Below are positions 1 through 8,363 of a stretch of 64,000 bases of DNA, piece by piece. Each line of letters begins with the position of its first letter. Within the stretch, counting starts at the first letter, position 1. Below the pieces are notes generated by a model that saw nothing but the letters and a program-made list of their open reading frames with translations, had not been told where the DNA came from and ran no database searches. Position numbers and translations under genes: made by a program. The stretch covers positions 1,706,688 through 1,770,687 of the forward strand of contig NZ_LT635549.1 of NCBI RefSeq assembly GCF_900120155.1, written 5' to 3'. This DNA is from Clostridium sp. Marseille-P3244. Lineage in GTDB: Bacteria > Bacillota > Clostridia > Lachnospirales > Lachnospiraceae.

Positions 1-1
1 G

Positions 2-1450
2 GGATCCAAGTATGTGGGAAGCCTGATGGGGGATATCTATCTGAAAGTACAGGATGATCTTAAGAGCGGAAGAAACGTGCTGTTTATCGGCATGGGATGC
101 CAGATCGCGGGACTGCTGAATTTCCTTGCTGCAAAATATGATAATCTCATCACCGTGGATATTTTGTGTCATGGGATGCCGTCTCATCTTTACTTTAAAG
201 AATATATAGCGGAAATGGAAAAAAACAGAAAATCAGCAGTTCAGGATATTTCTTTCCGAGAGAATAATATCTTCCGGCTGAGATGCGTTTTCCCCGAGTC
301 TGCCTATGAATGCAGGGCAAAATATGACAGATATTATGCGGGTTACACCTCCATGCTTTTCTACAGGGACAGCTGCTATACATGCAGATATGCAGGGACA
401 GAGAGATGCGCGGACATTACGATCGGAGATTTCTGGGGATATAGAAATGACAAAAGACTGGCGCCGGGGGAGCTGGGAATTTCCATGATATTATTGAATA
501 CAAAGAAGGGAACGGAATTTTTTAAGTCGGTAAAAGGTCAGATAAATGCTGTCGGATCCACACTTGAGAGAGCTGTATCGGTGAATTCTCAGTTGAGAGA
601 GCCCTCACCTCTGCATCCGCTGAGAAAAGAGTTTATAGACACATATGAAGCCTTTGGGTTTGAGACTGCATCCAGAAAAGTGATCGGAAAGATCATATGG
701 AAAAACAGAGCAGACACCGTCAGTGCCCGGATCAGGAGGTTCCTTACACTGCCATACCGCGTCCTCAGGAAAATAAAAATAAAAGCAGTTCGGATGTTCG
801 GGAAAAAGAATGTCGGGAAATTAGTGAGAGAAAAATGGAGAAACCGGCACGAGAGACAAAAACTGCGCAATACAGACTTTACAATACTTTCCAATACATG
901 TATTGGCGGCGTGATCAGCCATGATATGGGGTTGCAATTTTTGTCCCCAACAGTTAATCTGTATATGCGGCCGGAAGATTTTGTGAAGTTCATGAGCAAT
1001 CTGGAACATTATCTGTCTGCCGAACTGGTGGAAACAGTAAATCCTGCCCCATATCCGGTGGGAAAACTGGATGACCTGGTCTTATATCTGAAACATTACA
1101 GCTCATTCGAAGAGGCAAAGGAAAAATGGGATGAGCGGAAAAAGAGGATAAATTATAAAAATATATATGTCATGATGACAGACCGGGATTTCATACCGCC
1201 GGACAGGGAGAGATGGGCCTGTGGGCGCGAGGTGCTGGAAGAATTCTCCCGGCTTCCTTATCGAAAAGTTTGTTTTACAGGAGAGAGATATCCTGACTTA
1301 AAGTGCTGCAGGCAGGTAGCAAAAAACAAAGACGGGAATTGCGTCAATATTATTACGGACATTGTTTCCTATTCAGGAAAAAGACTGTATCAGTATGCAG
1401 ATCAGTTTGATTATATCGAGTGGCTTAATACTCAGGAGGGAAATCATTAA
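2..1450 (+). CDS. FrhB-like iron-sulfur protein fused to DUF1919 domain (5' partial)
   Basis: The reading frame is open to the window edge, so the start lies upstream; the first visible residues, GSKYVGSLMGD, match the internal GSKYVQSDL of the next gene. The first ~210 visible residues are the C-terminal part of a coenzyme F420 hydrogenase/dehydrogenase beta-subunit (FrhB) family protein, with GMGCQIAGL, DILCHGMPS and the Cys-bearing YRDSCYTCRYAG and ITIGDFWGY motifs. After a basic linker, about residues 280-475 form a DUF1919 domain (SNTCIGGVISHDMGL, RPEDFVKFM, MMTDRDF), a family found in exopolysaccharide loci. The stop overlaps the ATG of the next FrhB gene (TAATG), so the two are translationally coupled. 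The fusion probably acts on a cell-surface glycan or its precursor, but substrate and chemistry are unknown. Confidence 0.85.
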   Translation, partial: GSKYVGSLMGDIYLKVQDDLKSGRNVLFIGMGCQIAGLLNFLAAKYDNLITVDILCHGMPSHLYFKEYIAEMEKNRKSAVQDISFRENNIFRLRCVFPESAYECRAKYDRYYAGYTSMLFYRDSCYTCRYAGTERCADITIGDFWGYRNDKRLAPGELGISMILLNTKKGTEFFKSVKGQINAVGSTLERAVSVNSQLREPSPLHPLRKEFIDTYEAFGFETASRKVIGKIIWKNRADTVSARIRRFLTLPYRVLRKIKIKAVRMFGKKNVGKLVREKWRNRHERQKLRNTDFTILSNTCIGGVISHDMGLQFLSPTVNLYMRPEDFVKFMSNLEHYLSAELVETVNPAPYPVGKLDDLVLYLKHYSSFEEAKEKWDERKKRINYKNIYVMMTDRDFIPPDRERWACGREVLEEFSRLPYRKVCFTGERYPDLKCCRQVAKNKDGNCVNIITDIVSYSGKRLYQYADQFDYIEWLNTQEGNH

Positions 1451-2613
1451 TGGAAATAGCAGATTTGAGTATGTGCAGCGGCTGCGGAGCATGCGTGGCT
1501 TGTTGCCCGGCAGGGGCAGTAGATTTTATGACGGATAAACTCAGTCGTCGGATTCCGGAGATCGACGCTTCCAGATGTATTAATTGTGGTCTCTGTGTAA
1601 AGACCTGCCCGATCAATCAGGAATATTTTATTCCGGAACAGGCGAAAGGGAAATGCTATGCCATGCAGGCGAAGGATAGAGAGAAGATCACAGGATGTGC
1701 CTCCGGCGGAGTAGCGACACTGATTTCCAGGCATATCATTGAACAGGGAGGACATGTTTTCGGATGCAGGTTCAATGAAGCTGTGGAACTGGAGTTTACG
1801 GAATGCAGCACACTGGAAGATCTGGAGACGATAAAAGGGTCAAAATATGTTCAGAGTGATCTTACCTGTTGCTATCAACAGATTCGAAAGAGGCTGGAAG
1901 ATGGAAAAAAAGTGCTGGTGATCGGTGTGCCCTGTCAGATTGCAGGAGTAAAAGGATATTTGAAAAAGGAATATGACAATCTCCTGCTGATCGACTTGAT
2001 CTGCCATGGGACACCGCCGATTGAATACCTGCAGGATCATTTGAAGAAATATAAAAAAGAGAAGCTGCAGGAGATCCGTTTCCGTGACAAAGGCGGCTTT
2101 ATCCTTACCCTTTCGGACCGTTCAGGAAGACAAATTTATACTGCAAGGGCAAAAAGAGATGAATATTATTATGGATTTTTACAGGGACTGACTTACAGAG
2201 AGAATTGTTATAAATGTCCATATGCGTCAACAAAGAGGGTATCCGATATCACAATCGGAGATTTCTGGGGCCTGAACAAAGAAACATTGGTTCGGGAATA
2301 TGAAGGTCCGATATCTGTGGGAATCATAAATACGGAAAAAGGCGAGGCTTTATTTGAACGGGTCAAGGATTCTTTTATCTGGGAGGAACGAGAATTGGCT
2401 GAGGCAGTCTCGGGAAATGATCAGCTGAATCGGCCAATGCAGACCGATCTGCATGACAGGAAGGTTTTCTGCGACTATTATCCAGAGGTGGGTTATGACC
2501 GTGCATTCAGGAAAACGAAGGCTTATAAGCAGACGGTCCGAAAGGAAAAGATCAAATATTGTCTGAAGCGGACGGCATTAGGGCAAGGTCTTTGTCGACT
2601 GTGGAAAAAGTAA
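1450..2613 (+). CDS. FrhB/FdhB-family 4Fe-4S protein of polysaccharide locus
   Basis: A complete 387-residue protein. The N-terminus carries two ferredoxin-type 4Fe-4S clusters: CSGCGACVACCPAG at about residues 9-22 and CINCGLCVKTCP at about 43-54. The FrhB N- and C-terminal domains follow, with GCASGGVATLI, GVPCQIAGVKGY, DLICHGTPP and ITIGDFWGL. Members of this family next to pyruvyl transferases are common in clostridial exopolysaccharide clusters, but their redox substrate is not established; F420 itself is not expected in these bacteria. It starts at ATG 1450, overlapping the upstream stop, and is followed after 22 bases by the pyruvyl transferase. It is a close paralogue of the first half of the upstream fusion, suggesting a tandem duplication. 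An electron-transfer role in glycan modification is inference. Confidence 0.9.
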   Translation: MEIADLSMCSGCGACVACCPAGAVDFMTDKLSRRIPEIDASRCINCGLCVKTCPINQEYFIPEQAKGKCYAMQAKDREKITGCASGGVATLISRHIIEQGGHVFGCRFNEAVELEFTECSTLEDLETIKGSKYVQSDLTCCYQQIRKRLEDGKKVLVIGVPCQIAGVKGYLKKEYDNLLLIDLICHGTPPIEYLQDHLKKYKKEKLQEIRFRDKGGFILTLSDRSGRQIYTARAKRDEYYYGFLQGLTYRENCYKCPYASTKRVSDITIGDFWGLNKETLVREYEGPISVGIINTEKGEALFERVKDSFIWEERELAEAVSGNDQLNRPMQTDLHDRKVFCDYYPEVGYDRAFRKTKAYKQTVRKEKIKYCLKRTALGQGLCRLWKK

Positions 2614-2635
2614 AGGAATATCAGAGGTGGAACCA

Positions 2636-3787
2636 TTGAAGATAGGGATCATGACAATGCAGAGAATACGGAACTACGGTTCCTATCTGCAGGCTTACGG
2701 GCTGAAGAAACTAATTGAGGGACTGGGGCATAAAGTTGTATTTGTAGATTATAAAACAGAACCTCCGGCAGAAGTAATCGGTACTTTAAAGGCAAACAAG
2801 TATTACAGAGTCCTGAAAAGTATATGGCGAAAGATCAGAATAGGGAAAAATAAACTGATACGTATGTTCAGGAGTGAGAAAAGTTCGGAGTTTTCCCGTT
2901 TTATAGAAACGTTTGAAAAACAATATCTGAGAGAGCTTGGCGTACCCAAAGAAAGGCAGTACAGAACGGAAGTGGATGTTCTGGTGATCGGAAGCGATGA
3001 GGTTTTTAACTGTACTCAGGGTGATGGGGTTGGATTTTCCAGACAATTGTTTGGTGCCGAGAACCGTGCGGGAAAGGTTATCAGCTACGCGGCATCTTTT
3101 GGGAATACTACTCTGGAGAAACTGGAGAAAAACAAGATCAGGGAAGAAGTACAGCGTCTACTGAAAGGGTTTTCAGCATTGTCAGTGAGAGACCGGAATT
3201 CTTTTGAGATCGTAAAAACTCTGACTGGTAAAGAACCTGAATTGAATCTGGATCCGGTTCTGATCTATGATTTTCAGGAAGATATCCAGGATATGGTAAC
3301 GGAGGAAGGGTATATCATTGTATATGCCTACAACAACCGTATTTCGGAGGAAGAAGGAAGGGCCATATGCGATTTTGCCCGGGCCCGCGGCAAGAAATTA
3401 ATAGCCATAAGCGGAGAGCAGTCTTTCTGTGATGAATATGTTTACTGTAAACCTCTGCAAATGCTTTCCTATTTTAAACATGCGGATTATGTGATCACGG
3501 ATACGTTCCACGGAACAATTTTTTCTGTCATAAACCATAGGAAATTTGCAACTCTGGTCAGAAGAGATGAAGATGCAAAAGGATATGGAAATCAGGAAAA
3601 GCTGGGATATCTGCTGGAAAAACTGGGTTTGAAGAGCCGCCGAGTCGATAATATCAAGGAGCTGCCGGAGATCCTGGATCAGGAAATTGATTACAGGGAA
3701 GTGGATATGCTTCTGGAAAAAGAGCGTAGGCGTACACTCGAATACTTGAAGAGTCATCTGACGGGTTACTGTATAGAAAAAGCGTAG
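2636..3787 (+). CDS. Polysaccharide pyruvyl transferase family protein
   Basis: About 383 residues. The protein begins KIGIMTMQRIRNYGSYLQAY and contains VLVIGSDEVFN, VISYAASFGN, SVRDRNSF, NLDPVLIYDF and YVITDTFHGTIFSV, the hallmark segments of the CsaB/PssM polysaccharide pyruvyl transferase family, which adds ketal-linked pyruvate from phosphoenolpyruvate to sugar residues. The frame can be read from GTG 2627, but that codon lies inside the ribosome binding site AGAGGTGG; TTG 2636 follows it at normal spacing and gives the family's usual N-terminus, so it is preferred. It is third in a run with the two FrhB genes, a known gene association. The acceptor sugar cannot be read from sequence. Confidence 0.88.
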   Translation: MKIGIMTMQRIRNYGSYLQAYGLKKLIEGLGHKVVFVDYKTEPPAEVIGTLKANKYYRVLKSIWRKIRIGKNKLIRMFRSEKSSEFSRFIETFEKQYLRELGVPKERQYRTEVDVLVIGSDEVFNCTQGDGVGFSRQLFGAENRAGKVISYAASFGNTTLEKLEKNKIREEVQRLLKGFSALSVRDRNSFEIVKTLTGKEPELNLDPVLIYDFQEDIQDMVTEEGYIIVYAYNNRISEEEGRAICDFARARGKKLIAISGEQSFCDEYVYCKPLQMLSYFKHADYVITDTFHGTIFSVINHRKFATLVRRDEDAKGYGNQEKLGYLLEKLGLKSRRVDNIKELPEILDQEIDYREVDMLLEKERRRTLEYLKSHLTGYCIEKA

Positions 3788-3828
3788 GATGGGCATTAAA
3801 TATAATTTGACAAAAGGAGAAAAAGAAA

Positions 3829-5994
3829 ATGAAAAAGTGGAGAAAAAAATGTTTTATTTCAGCCCTTCTGTTGAGCATGGTACTGTGCTTTGACAGTATT
3901 GACAGCTATGCGGACGGCGATGGAACGCAGGTGCCAGAGGTAGAGAAAAGCCAGGATTCTACAGGTTCAGAAGAAAGCAAAGATACTCTTATTTCGGGAC
4001 AGCAGCCTGAGGAGGAAATTGAGACGGCAGAATCTGATGGCCTTCTGGAGATACCATCTGCCAATTCGGATCAGGAGAGTGTATACGGAACTGTTGAGGC
4101 ATATGCGGTACAGACCGGATGGGTCACTTCAGGCGGCAGTACATATTATTATGATGAAACCGGGAATCCGGTCTGTGACACAGGTCTTAAAATAGATGGA
4201 TATTGGTATTATTTTGGCAGTGACGGTGCAATGTATCAGGCGGAGTGGAGAGAAAAAGAAGGGGGCTACTATTATTATGACGGGAATGGCCATCTTTTGA
4301 CCGGCCAGGGGATTCAGATCGGAGATAAGTGGTATTATCTTACTACAAGCGGGAGAAGGCTTCAGAATGAATTCAGACAGAAAGGCGAGGATACATTTTA
4401 TTATGATGAGAATGGTTGCCTGGTCAAAAATGTCGAACTCATGATTCAGGGAGAATATTATGTTTTCAAAAGCAATGGAGCGGCACTGGAGGGATGGTAT
4501 GAGACGACAGAGGGCAGGTTCTATCATACACAGGATGGGAGCCGTGCGGTGAATGAGGGTATAAAAGAGGGCAGTTACTGGTATTATTTTGGCAGTGACG
4601 GTCTGATGTATCGGTCAGAGTGGAGGGAAAAAGAAGGAGGTTATTATTATTACGACGAGAATGGTCATCTTTTGAGCGGTCAGGGAATCAAACTGGAGGA
4701 CAAATGGTATTACCTCACATCGAGCGGAAGACGTCTGCAGAGTGAATTCAGACAGAAAGGGGAAGATCTGTTCTATTATGACGAGAATGGCTGGCTTGTG
4801 AAGAATGTAGAATTGATCATCAATGGAGAACATTATAAATTTCTGAGCAGCGGAGCAGCACATAATGGATGGTATGATACGGAAAACGGAAAATACTATT
4901 ATACGGACGATGGGAGCAGGGCAGCTAATGAAGGGATAAAGATAGACAATTACTGGTACTATTTTGGCGAGTCGGGCATACTGCAGACAAACTGGTGGCG
5001 TCAGAAAGGCGGAGACTGGTTTTATTATGATGATGAGGGAAGGCTGCTTGTCAATCAGAGTCTGAATGAAAACGGAAACTGGTACTATTTTGGAAGTTCA
5101 GGAGCCATGTTTTGCAATGAATTCCGGCAGAAAGAAGGCAAGTGGTATTATTATAATGAATCCGGGCATCTGGTCTCTGATACAGAGATGGATATAGATG
5201 GATATCATTATATATTCCAGTCATCCGGCGCTGCGTTTGCCGGACTGCTGGACAGAGACGGGAAAGTATATTTATATGATGAATATGGCCGCTTAGCTCA
5301 GGACAGGGGCGCAAAAGTCGGAGCATACTGGTATTATGGAAACAGCTCCGGTGAGATATACAGAAACTGGTGGAGAGACAAAGCTGGCGGATGGTACTAT
5401 TATGATTCCGACGGACGCCTGGCAGTAAATAAGGGACTTAAAATTGACGGCTACTGGTACTATTTTACGAATACCGGAGCCATGCTCAGAGGTTGGAGAG
5501 AAAAAGGCGGCAAGTGGTTCTATTATGATGAACAGGGGCACTTGGTTGTCGGTACGACTATTATTATCGATGGAAAGGAGTATCAGTTTGCAAGTGACGG
5601 AAGCTGGATCGTTCCCATTGACGAAAAGATAGCTGAGATTATGGCATACACCTATGTTCCTTATGTGAGCGGCGGAGCGAGTCCAATGGGATGGGACTGC
5701 AGCGGATTTACTCAATGGGCTTTGGGCTATCTGGGAGTAAGCATTCCCAGGGTCTCATATGATCAGGCGGCCGGTGGAACCTGGGTGGATCCGTCGAATA
5801 TGGCATCATGGAAACCGGGAGATATCCTTGTATATTCGTCAGATATATATGCAAGCCATGTGGCACTTTACCTTGGGGACGGCATGCTGATGCATTCACT
5901 GAATGAAAACTTCGGGACGATCATACAAAGTGTAGAGTACTATGAGTGGTGGGATACAGGCACATATCTGTCGGGTGTCCGAAGATATTTATAA
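3829..5994 (+). CDS. Secreted cell-wall-binding repeat protein with NlpC/P60 hydrolase domain
   Basis: 721 residues with an N-terminal signal peptide (KKWRKKC, then a hydrophobic core ending near SYADG). Residues ~95-590 are a long array of ~20-residue aromatic repeats (GYWYYFGSDGAM, GGYYYYDENGHL and similar), the choline/glucan-binding CW_binding type, which anchors proteins to wall polymers. The C-terminal ~120 residues are an NlpC/P60 cysteine peptidase: MGWDCSGFTQWAL supplies the catalytic Cys near residue 624 and SHVALYLGDG the His. This enzyme class cleaves peptidoglycan stem peptides. It lies 41 bases after the pyruvyl transferase with RBS AAAGGAG. The next gene has the same repeats with a different C-terminal domain. 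A wall hydrolase recruited to the locally made glycan is a reasonable inference. Confidence 0.9.
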   Translation: MKKWRKKCFISALLLSMVLCFDSIDSYADGDGTQVPEVEKSQDSTGSEESKDTLISGQQPEEEIETAESDGLLEIPSANSDQESVYGTVEAYAVQTGWVTSGGSTYYYDETGNPVCDTGLKIDGYWYYFGSDGAMYQAEWREKEGGYYYYDGNGHLLTGQGIQIGDKWYYLTTSGRRLQNEFRQKGEDTFYYDENGCLVKNVELMIQGEYYVFKSNGAALEGWYETTEGRFYHTQDGSRAVNEGIKEGSYWYYFGSDGLMYRSEWREKEGGYYYYDENGHLLSGQGIKLEDKWYYLTSSGRRLQSEFRQKGEDLFYYDENGWLVKNVELIINGEHYKFLSSGAAHNGWYDTENGKYYYTDDGSRAANEGIKIDNYWYYFGESGILQTNWWRQKGGDWFYYDDEGRLLVNQSLNENGNWYYFGSSGAMFCNEFRQKEGKWYYYNESGHLVSDTEMDIDGYHYIFQSSGAAFAGLLDRDGKVYLYDEYGRLAQDRGAKVGAYWYYGNSSGEIYRNWWRDKAGGWYYYDSDGRLAVNKGLKIDGYWYYFTNTGAMLRGWREKGGKWFYYDEQGHLVVGTTIIIDGKEYQFASDGSWIVPIDEKIAEIMAYTYVPYVSGGASPMGWDCSGFTQWALGYLGVSIPRVSYDQAAGGTWVDPSNMASWKPGDILVYSSDIYASHVALYLGDGMLMHSLNENFGTIIQSVEYYEWWDTGTYLSGVRRYL

Positions 5995-6046
5995 TGCGTA
6001 CTGTATCAGAGCGGTATATTAATAGAGCAGTGCGAGAAAAAGCAGT

Positions 6047-6075
6047 TTGAAACTGGAAATCCATTATATTATAAA
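6047..6075 (+). promoter_or_regulatory. Sigma-A-type promoter before VanW repeat protein
   Basis: TTGAAA (6047-6052), a 17-base spacer and TATAAA (6070-6075) lie 38 bases before the ATG at 6114. The gap otherwise holds no gene. The good boxes and exact spacing suggest the VanW repeat protein can be transcribed separately from the upstream NlpC gene. Confidence 0.6.
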
Positions 6076-6113
6076 TATACCTTAAAAATACATAAAATAA
6101 GGAGGGAAAAGAA

Positions 6114-8144
6114 ATGAGGAAAAAAATAGCAGGTATATTATTGTGCTGTGCGTTAATGTCAGCAGGAAGTTTTACGGTCAATGCCATGGAGGGAGAACAG
6201 ACGGATACCGTTTTAAATGGATGGGTAGAAGAAAGTGACGGAAGGCATTATTATATTGAAGGGACGGAAGTCACCAGTCAGGGAATCAAGATTGAGGAAG
6301 AGTGGTACTATTTTAATGAAAATGGTGTTTCTATGTGCAACTGGTTCCGCCAGAAAGGGGAGGACTGGTTTTATTATGATGAAAATGGATGTCTTGTGAC
6401 AAACGAGGAGTTGGATATCAACGGGGAGCATTATAAGTTCCAGAGCAGCGGGGCAGCATACCGGGGCTGGGATGAGACAGAAGCCGGAAGGTATTATTAT
6501 ACGGAGGACGGAAGTCGTGCCGCCGGAGAGGGCCTGAAGATTGGCGGTTACTGGTATTATTTTAAAGAAGACGGCCAGATACTGACAGGCTGGAGAGAAA
6601 AGGGAGATGGATATTATTATTATGACGAAAACGGCCATCTGCTGACAGGCCAGGGGATAGAGATTGAAGGGAAATGGTATTATCTTTCATCCAGCGGCCG
6701 CCGCCTGCAGAGCGAGTTCCGTCAGAAGGGTGAGGACAGGTTCTATTATGATGAAAATGGCTGGCTGGTAAAAAATGTAGAGCTGGACATTAACGGGGAG
6801 CATTATAAGTTCCAGAGCAGCGGGGCAGCATACCGGGGCTGGGATGAGACAGAAACCGGAAGGTATTATTATACAGAGGACGGGAGCCGCGCCGCCGGAG
6901 AGGGCCTGAAGATTGGCGGTTACTGGTATTATTTTAAAGAAGACGGCCAGATACTGACAGGCTGGAGAGAAAAGGGAGACGGATATTATTATTATGACGA
7001 AAACGGCCATCTACTGACAGGCCAGGGGATAGAGATTGAAGGGAAATGGTATTATCTTTCATCCAGCGGCCGCCGCCTGCAGAGCGAGTTCCGTCAGAAG
7101 GGTGAAGACTGGTTCTATTATGACGAAAACGGGTGGCTTGTGAAAAATCTGGACACCGTGATAGATGGGTATCGGTATATTTTCCAGAGCAGCGGAGCGG
7201 CATATCGCGGCTTGATGACAGAGAATGGAAAGGTTATCGGATTTGATCCGTATGGTCGGCAGGCATTTGATGCAGGAGTAAAAGATCATGGTTACTGGTA
7301 TTATTTTGACAGTACCGGAACAATGATGAAAAACTGGTGGAGGACAAAAGACGGGGGAAAATATTATTATCAGTCAGACGGGAAACTGGCAGTAAACGTT
7401 GGTCTTGAAATTGACGGCTACTGGTACTATTTTACCAGCAGCGGGAAGATGCATACCGGCTGGAGAGACAAGGGAAATGACCGGTACTACTATGACAGCA
7501 ACGGACATCTGGTGACAAACTGTACCATGGTAATCGATGGAGTGGAGTATGAGTTCGACAGCGCGGGAAGAGTGAAGAACTATCCGAGACGAATAGCTGT
7601 CTTTTCCACGGTTTCGACGAATACATACAACGGTACTTATAACATGACCAAAGCTCTTTTAAGTTTTAATCAGGTTGTGATACAGCCGGGACAGACTCTT
7701 TCATTCTTTGGGGTGGCAGGGCCGTGCGGAGCTGCTCAGGGCTATCTTCCGGCAGGAGTAGTCGGCGGCATCGGATATGGAGGCGGGATATGTCAGGCAA
7801 GTACAACACTGTATGGTGCTGCGATCAGAGCCGGGCTGACGATCGTGGAGCGGTCGAATCACTCTGTGCCGTCAACTTATGTCCCGATCGGGCAGGACGC
7901 AATGGTAAATTATGGGACAAATGACCTCAAGATCAGAAATGATTATAATTATCCAGTAAAATTTGTAACCTATGTGTCAGGAAATACATTGTATGCTGAA
8001 GTCTGGGGGATTCAGCCATCCTGGTTTGATTATATCCAGATCAATTCCTGGTGGACAGGAAGCAGGAGTGCGGCTGCAAACCGCCAGTATATTAAGAACG
8101 GCGTTGTAGTGCGGACAGAGGCGCTTCCGAGTTCATACTATTAA
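6114..8144 (+). CDS. Secreted cell-wall-binding repeat protein with VanW domain
   Basis: 676 residues. A signal peptide (RKKIAGILLCCALMSAGS) is followed by aromatic CW_binding repeats to about residue 485 (HYKFQSSGAAYRG, GYWYYFKEDGQILTGW, KWYYLSSSGRRLQSEF). The C-terminal ~150 residues are a VanW-family domain: GQTLSFFGVAGPC, GVVGGIGYGGGICQASTTLY, ERSNHSVPSTYVP and DLKIRNDYNYPVKF. VanW domains occur in surface proteins and some vancomycin-resistance clusters; their biochemical role is unsettled. The RBS is AAGGAGGG before ATG 6114. A 124-codon block is duplicated in tandem almost perfectly (6423-7166). Shared repeats suggest it binds the same wall polymer as the preceding NlpC protein. Confidence 0.88.
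   Translation: MRKKIAGILLCCALMSAGSFTVNAMEGEQTDTVLNGWVEESDGRHYYIEGTEVTSQGIKIEEEWYYFNENGVSMCNWFRQKGEDWFYYDENGCLVTNEELDINGEHYKFQSSGAAYRGWDETEAGRYYYTEDGSRAAGEGLKIGGYWYYFKEDGQILTGWREKGDGYYYYDENGHLLTGQGIEIEGKWYYLSSSGRRLQSEFRQKGEDRFYYDENGWLVKNVELDINGEHYKFQSSGAAYRGWDETETGRYYYTEDGSRAAGEGLKIGGYWYYFKEDGQILTGWREKGDGYYYYDENGHLLTGQGIEIEGKWYYLSSSGRRLQSEFRQKGEDWFYYDENGWLVKNLDTVIDGYRYIFQSSGAAYRGLMTENGKVIGFDPYGRQAFDAGVKDHGYWYYFDSTGTMMKNWWRTKDGGKYYYQSDGKLAVNVGLEIDGYWYYFTSSGKMHTGWRDKGNDRYYYDSNGHLVTNCTMVIDGVEYEFDSAGRVKNYPRRIAVFSTVSTNTYNGTYNMTKALLSFNQVVIQPGQTLSFFGVAGPCGAAQGYLPAGVVGGIGYGGGICQASTTLYGAAIRAGLTIVERSNHSVPSTYVPIGQDAMVNYGTNDLKIRNDYNYPVKFVTYVSGNTLYAEVWGIQPSWFDYIQINSWWTGSRSAAANRQYIKNGVVVRTEALPSSYY
6423..7166 (+). 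repeat. 372-bp tandem in-frame duplication inside the VanW repeat protein
   Basis: The block starting GGGGAGCATTATAAGTTCC at 6423 recurs at 6795, a period of 372 bases or 124 codons. The copies differ at only scattered, mostly silent positions until about 7150, where the second diverges. Each unit contains several CW_binding repeats. The near identity indicates a recent duplication and a site prone to copy-number change by recombination. Confidence 0.85.
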
Positions 8145-8201
8145 TATGTGGTGATAAAAAGAGTCTAAGATATTCATTTAAAGAGAACATAAAGATAGAT
8201 T

Positions 8202-8229
8202 GGACAGCAAAGAAATTTCTTTGCTGTCC
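8202..8229 (+). terminator. 28-base perfect palindrome, possible terminator
   Basis: GGACAGCAAAGAAA is followed immediately by its reverse complement TTTCTTTGCTGTCC. It lies 57 bases after the VanW gene stop. No U-run follows, so a terminator role is likely but not certain. The rest of the gap to 8364 shows no gene and no convincing promoter. Confidence 0.5.
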
Positions 8230-8363
8230 ACTATCTTATCAAAATGCTATTATTAAATGCAACTATAGAAACTCAACCGGGGAAGGCTTCGGTATATTTC
8301 CGGAACAAGGCGATTCGGGGCGGGGCGAAAACGTATAGGCGAACTGAGGAGATGAAAAGATAA

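Noticed and set aside
6213-7289. Long minus-strand frames opposite the repeat protein, encoding Ile/Val-rich peptides
   Set aside because: They are the antisense of TATTATTAT-rich aromatic repeats, repeat with the same period and lack ribosome binding sites.
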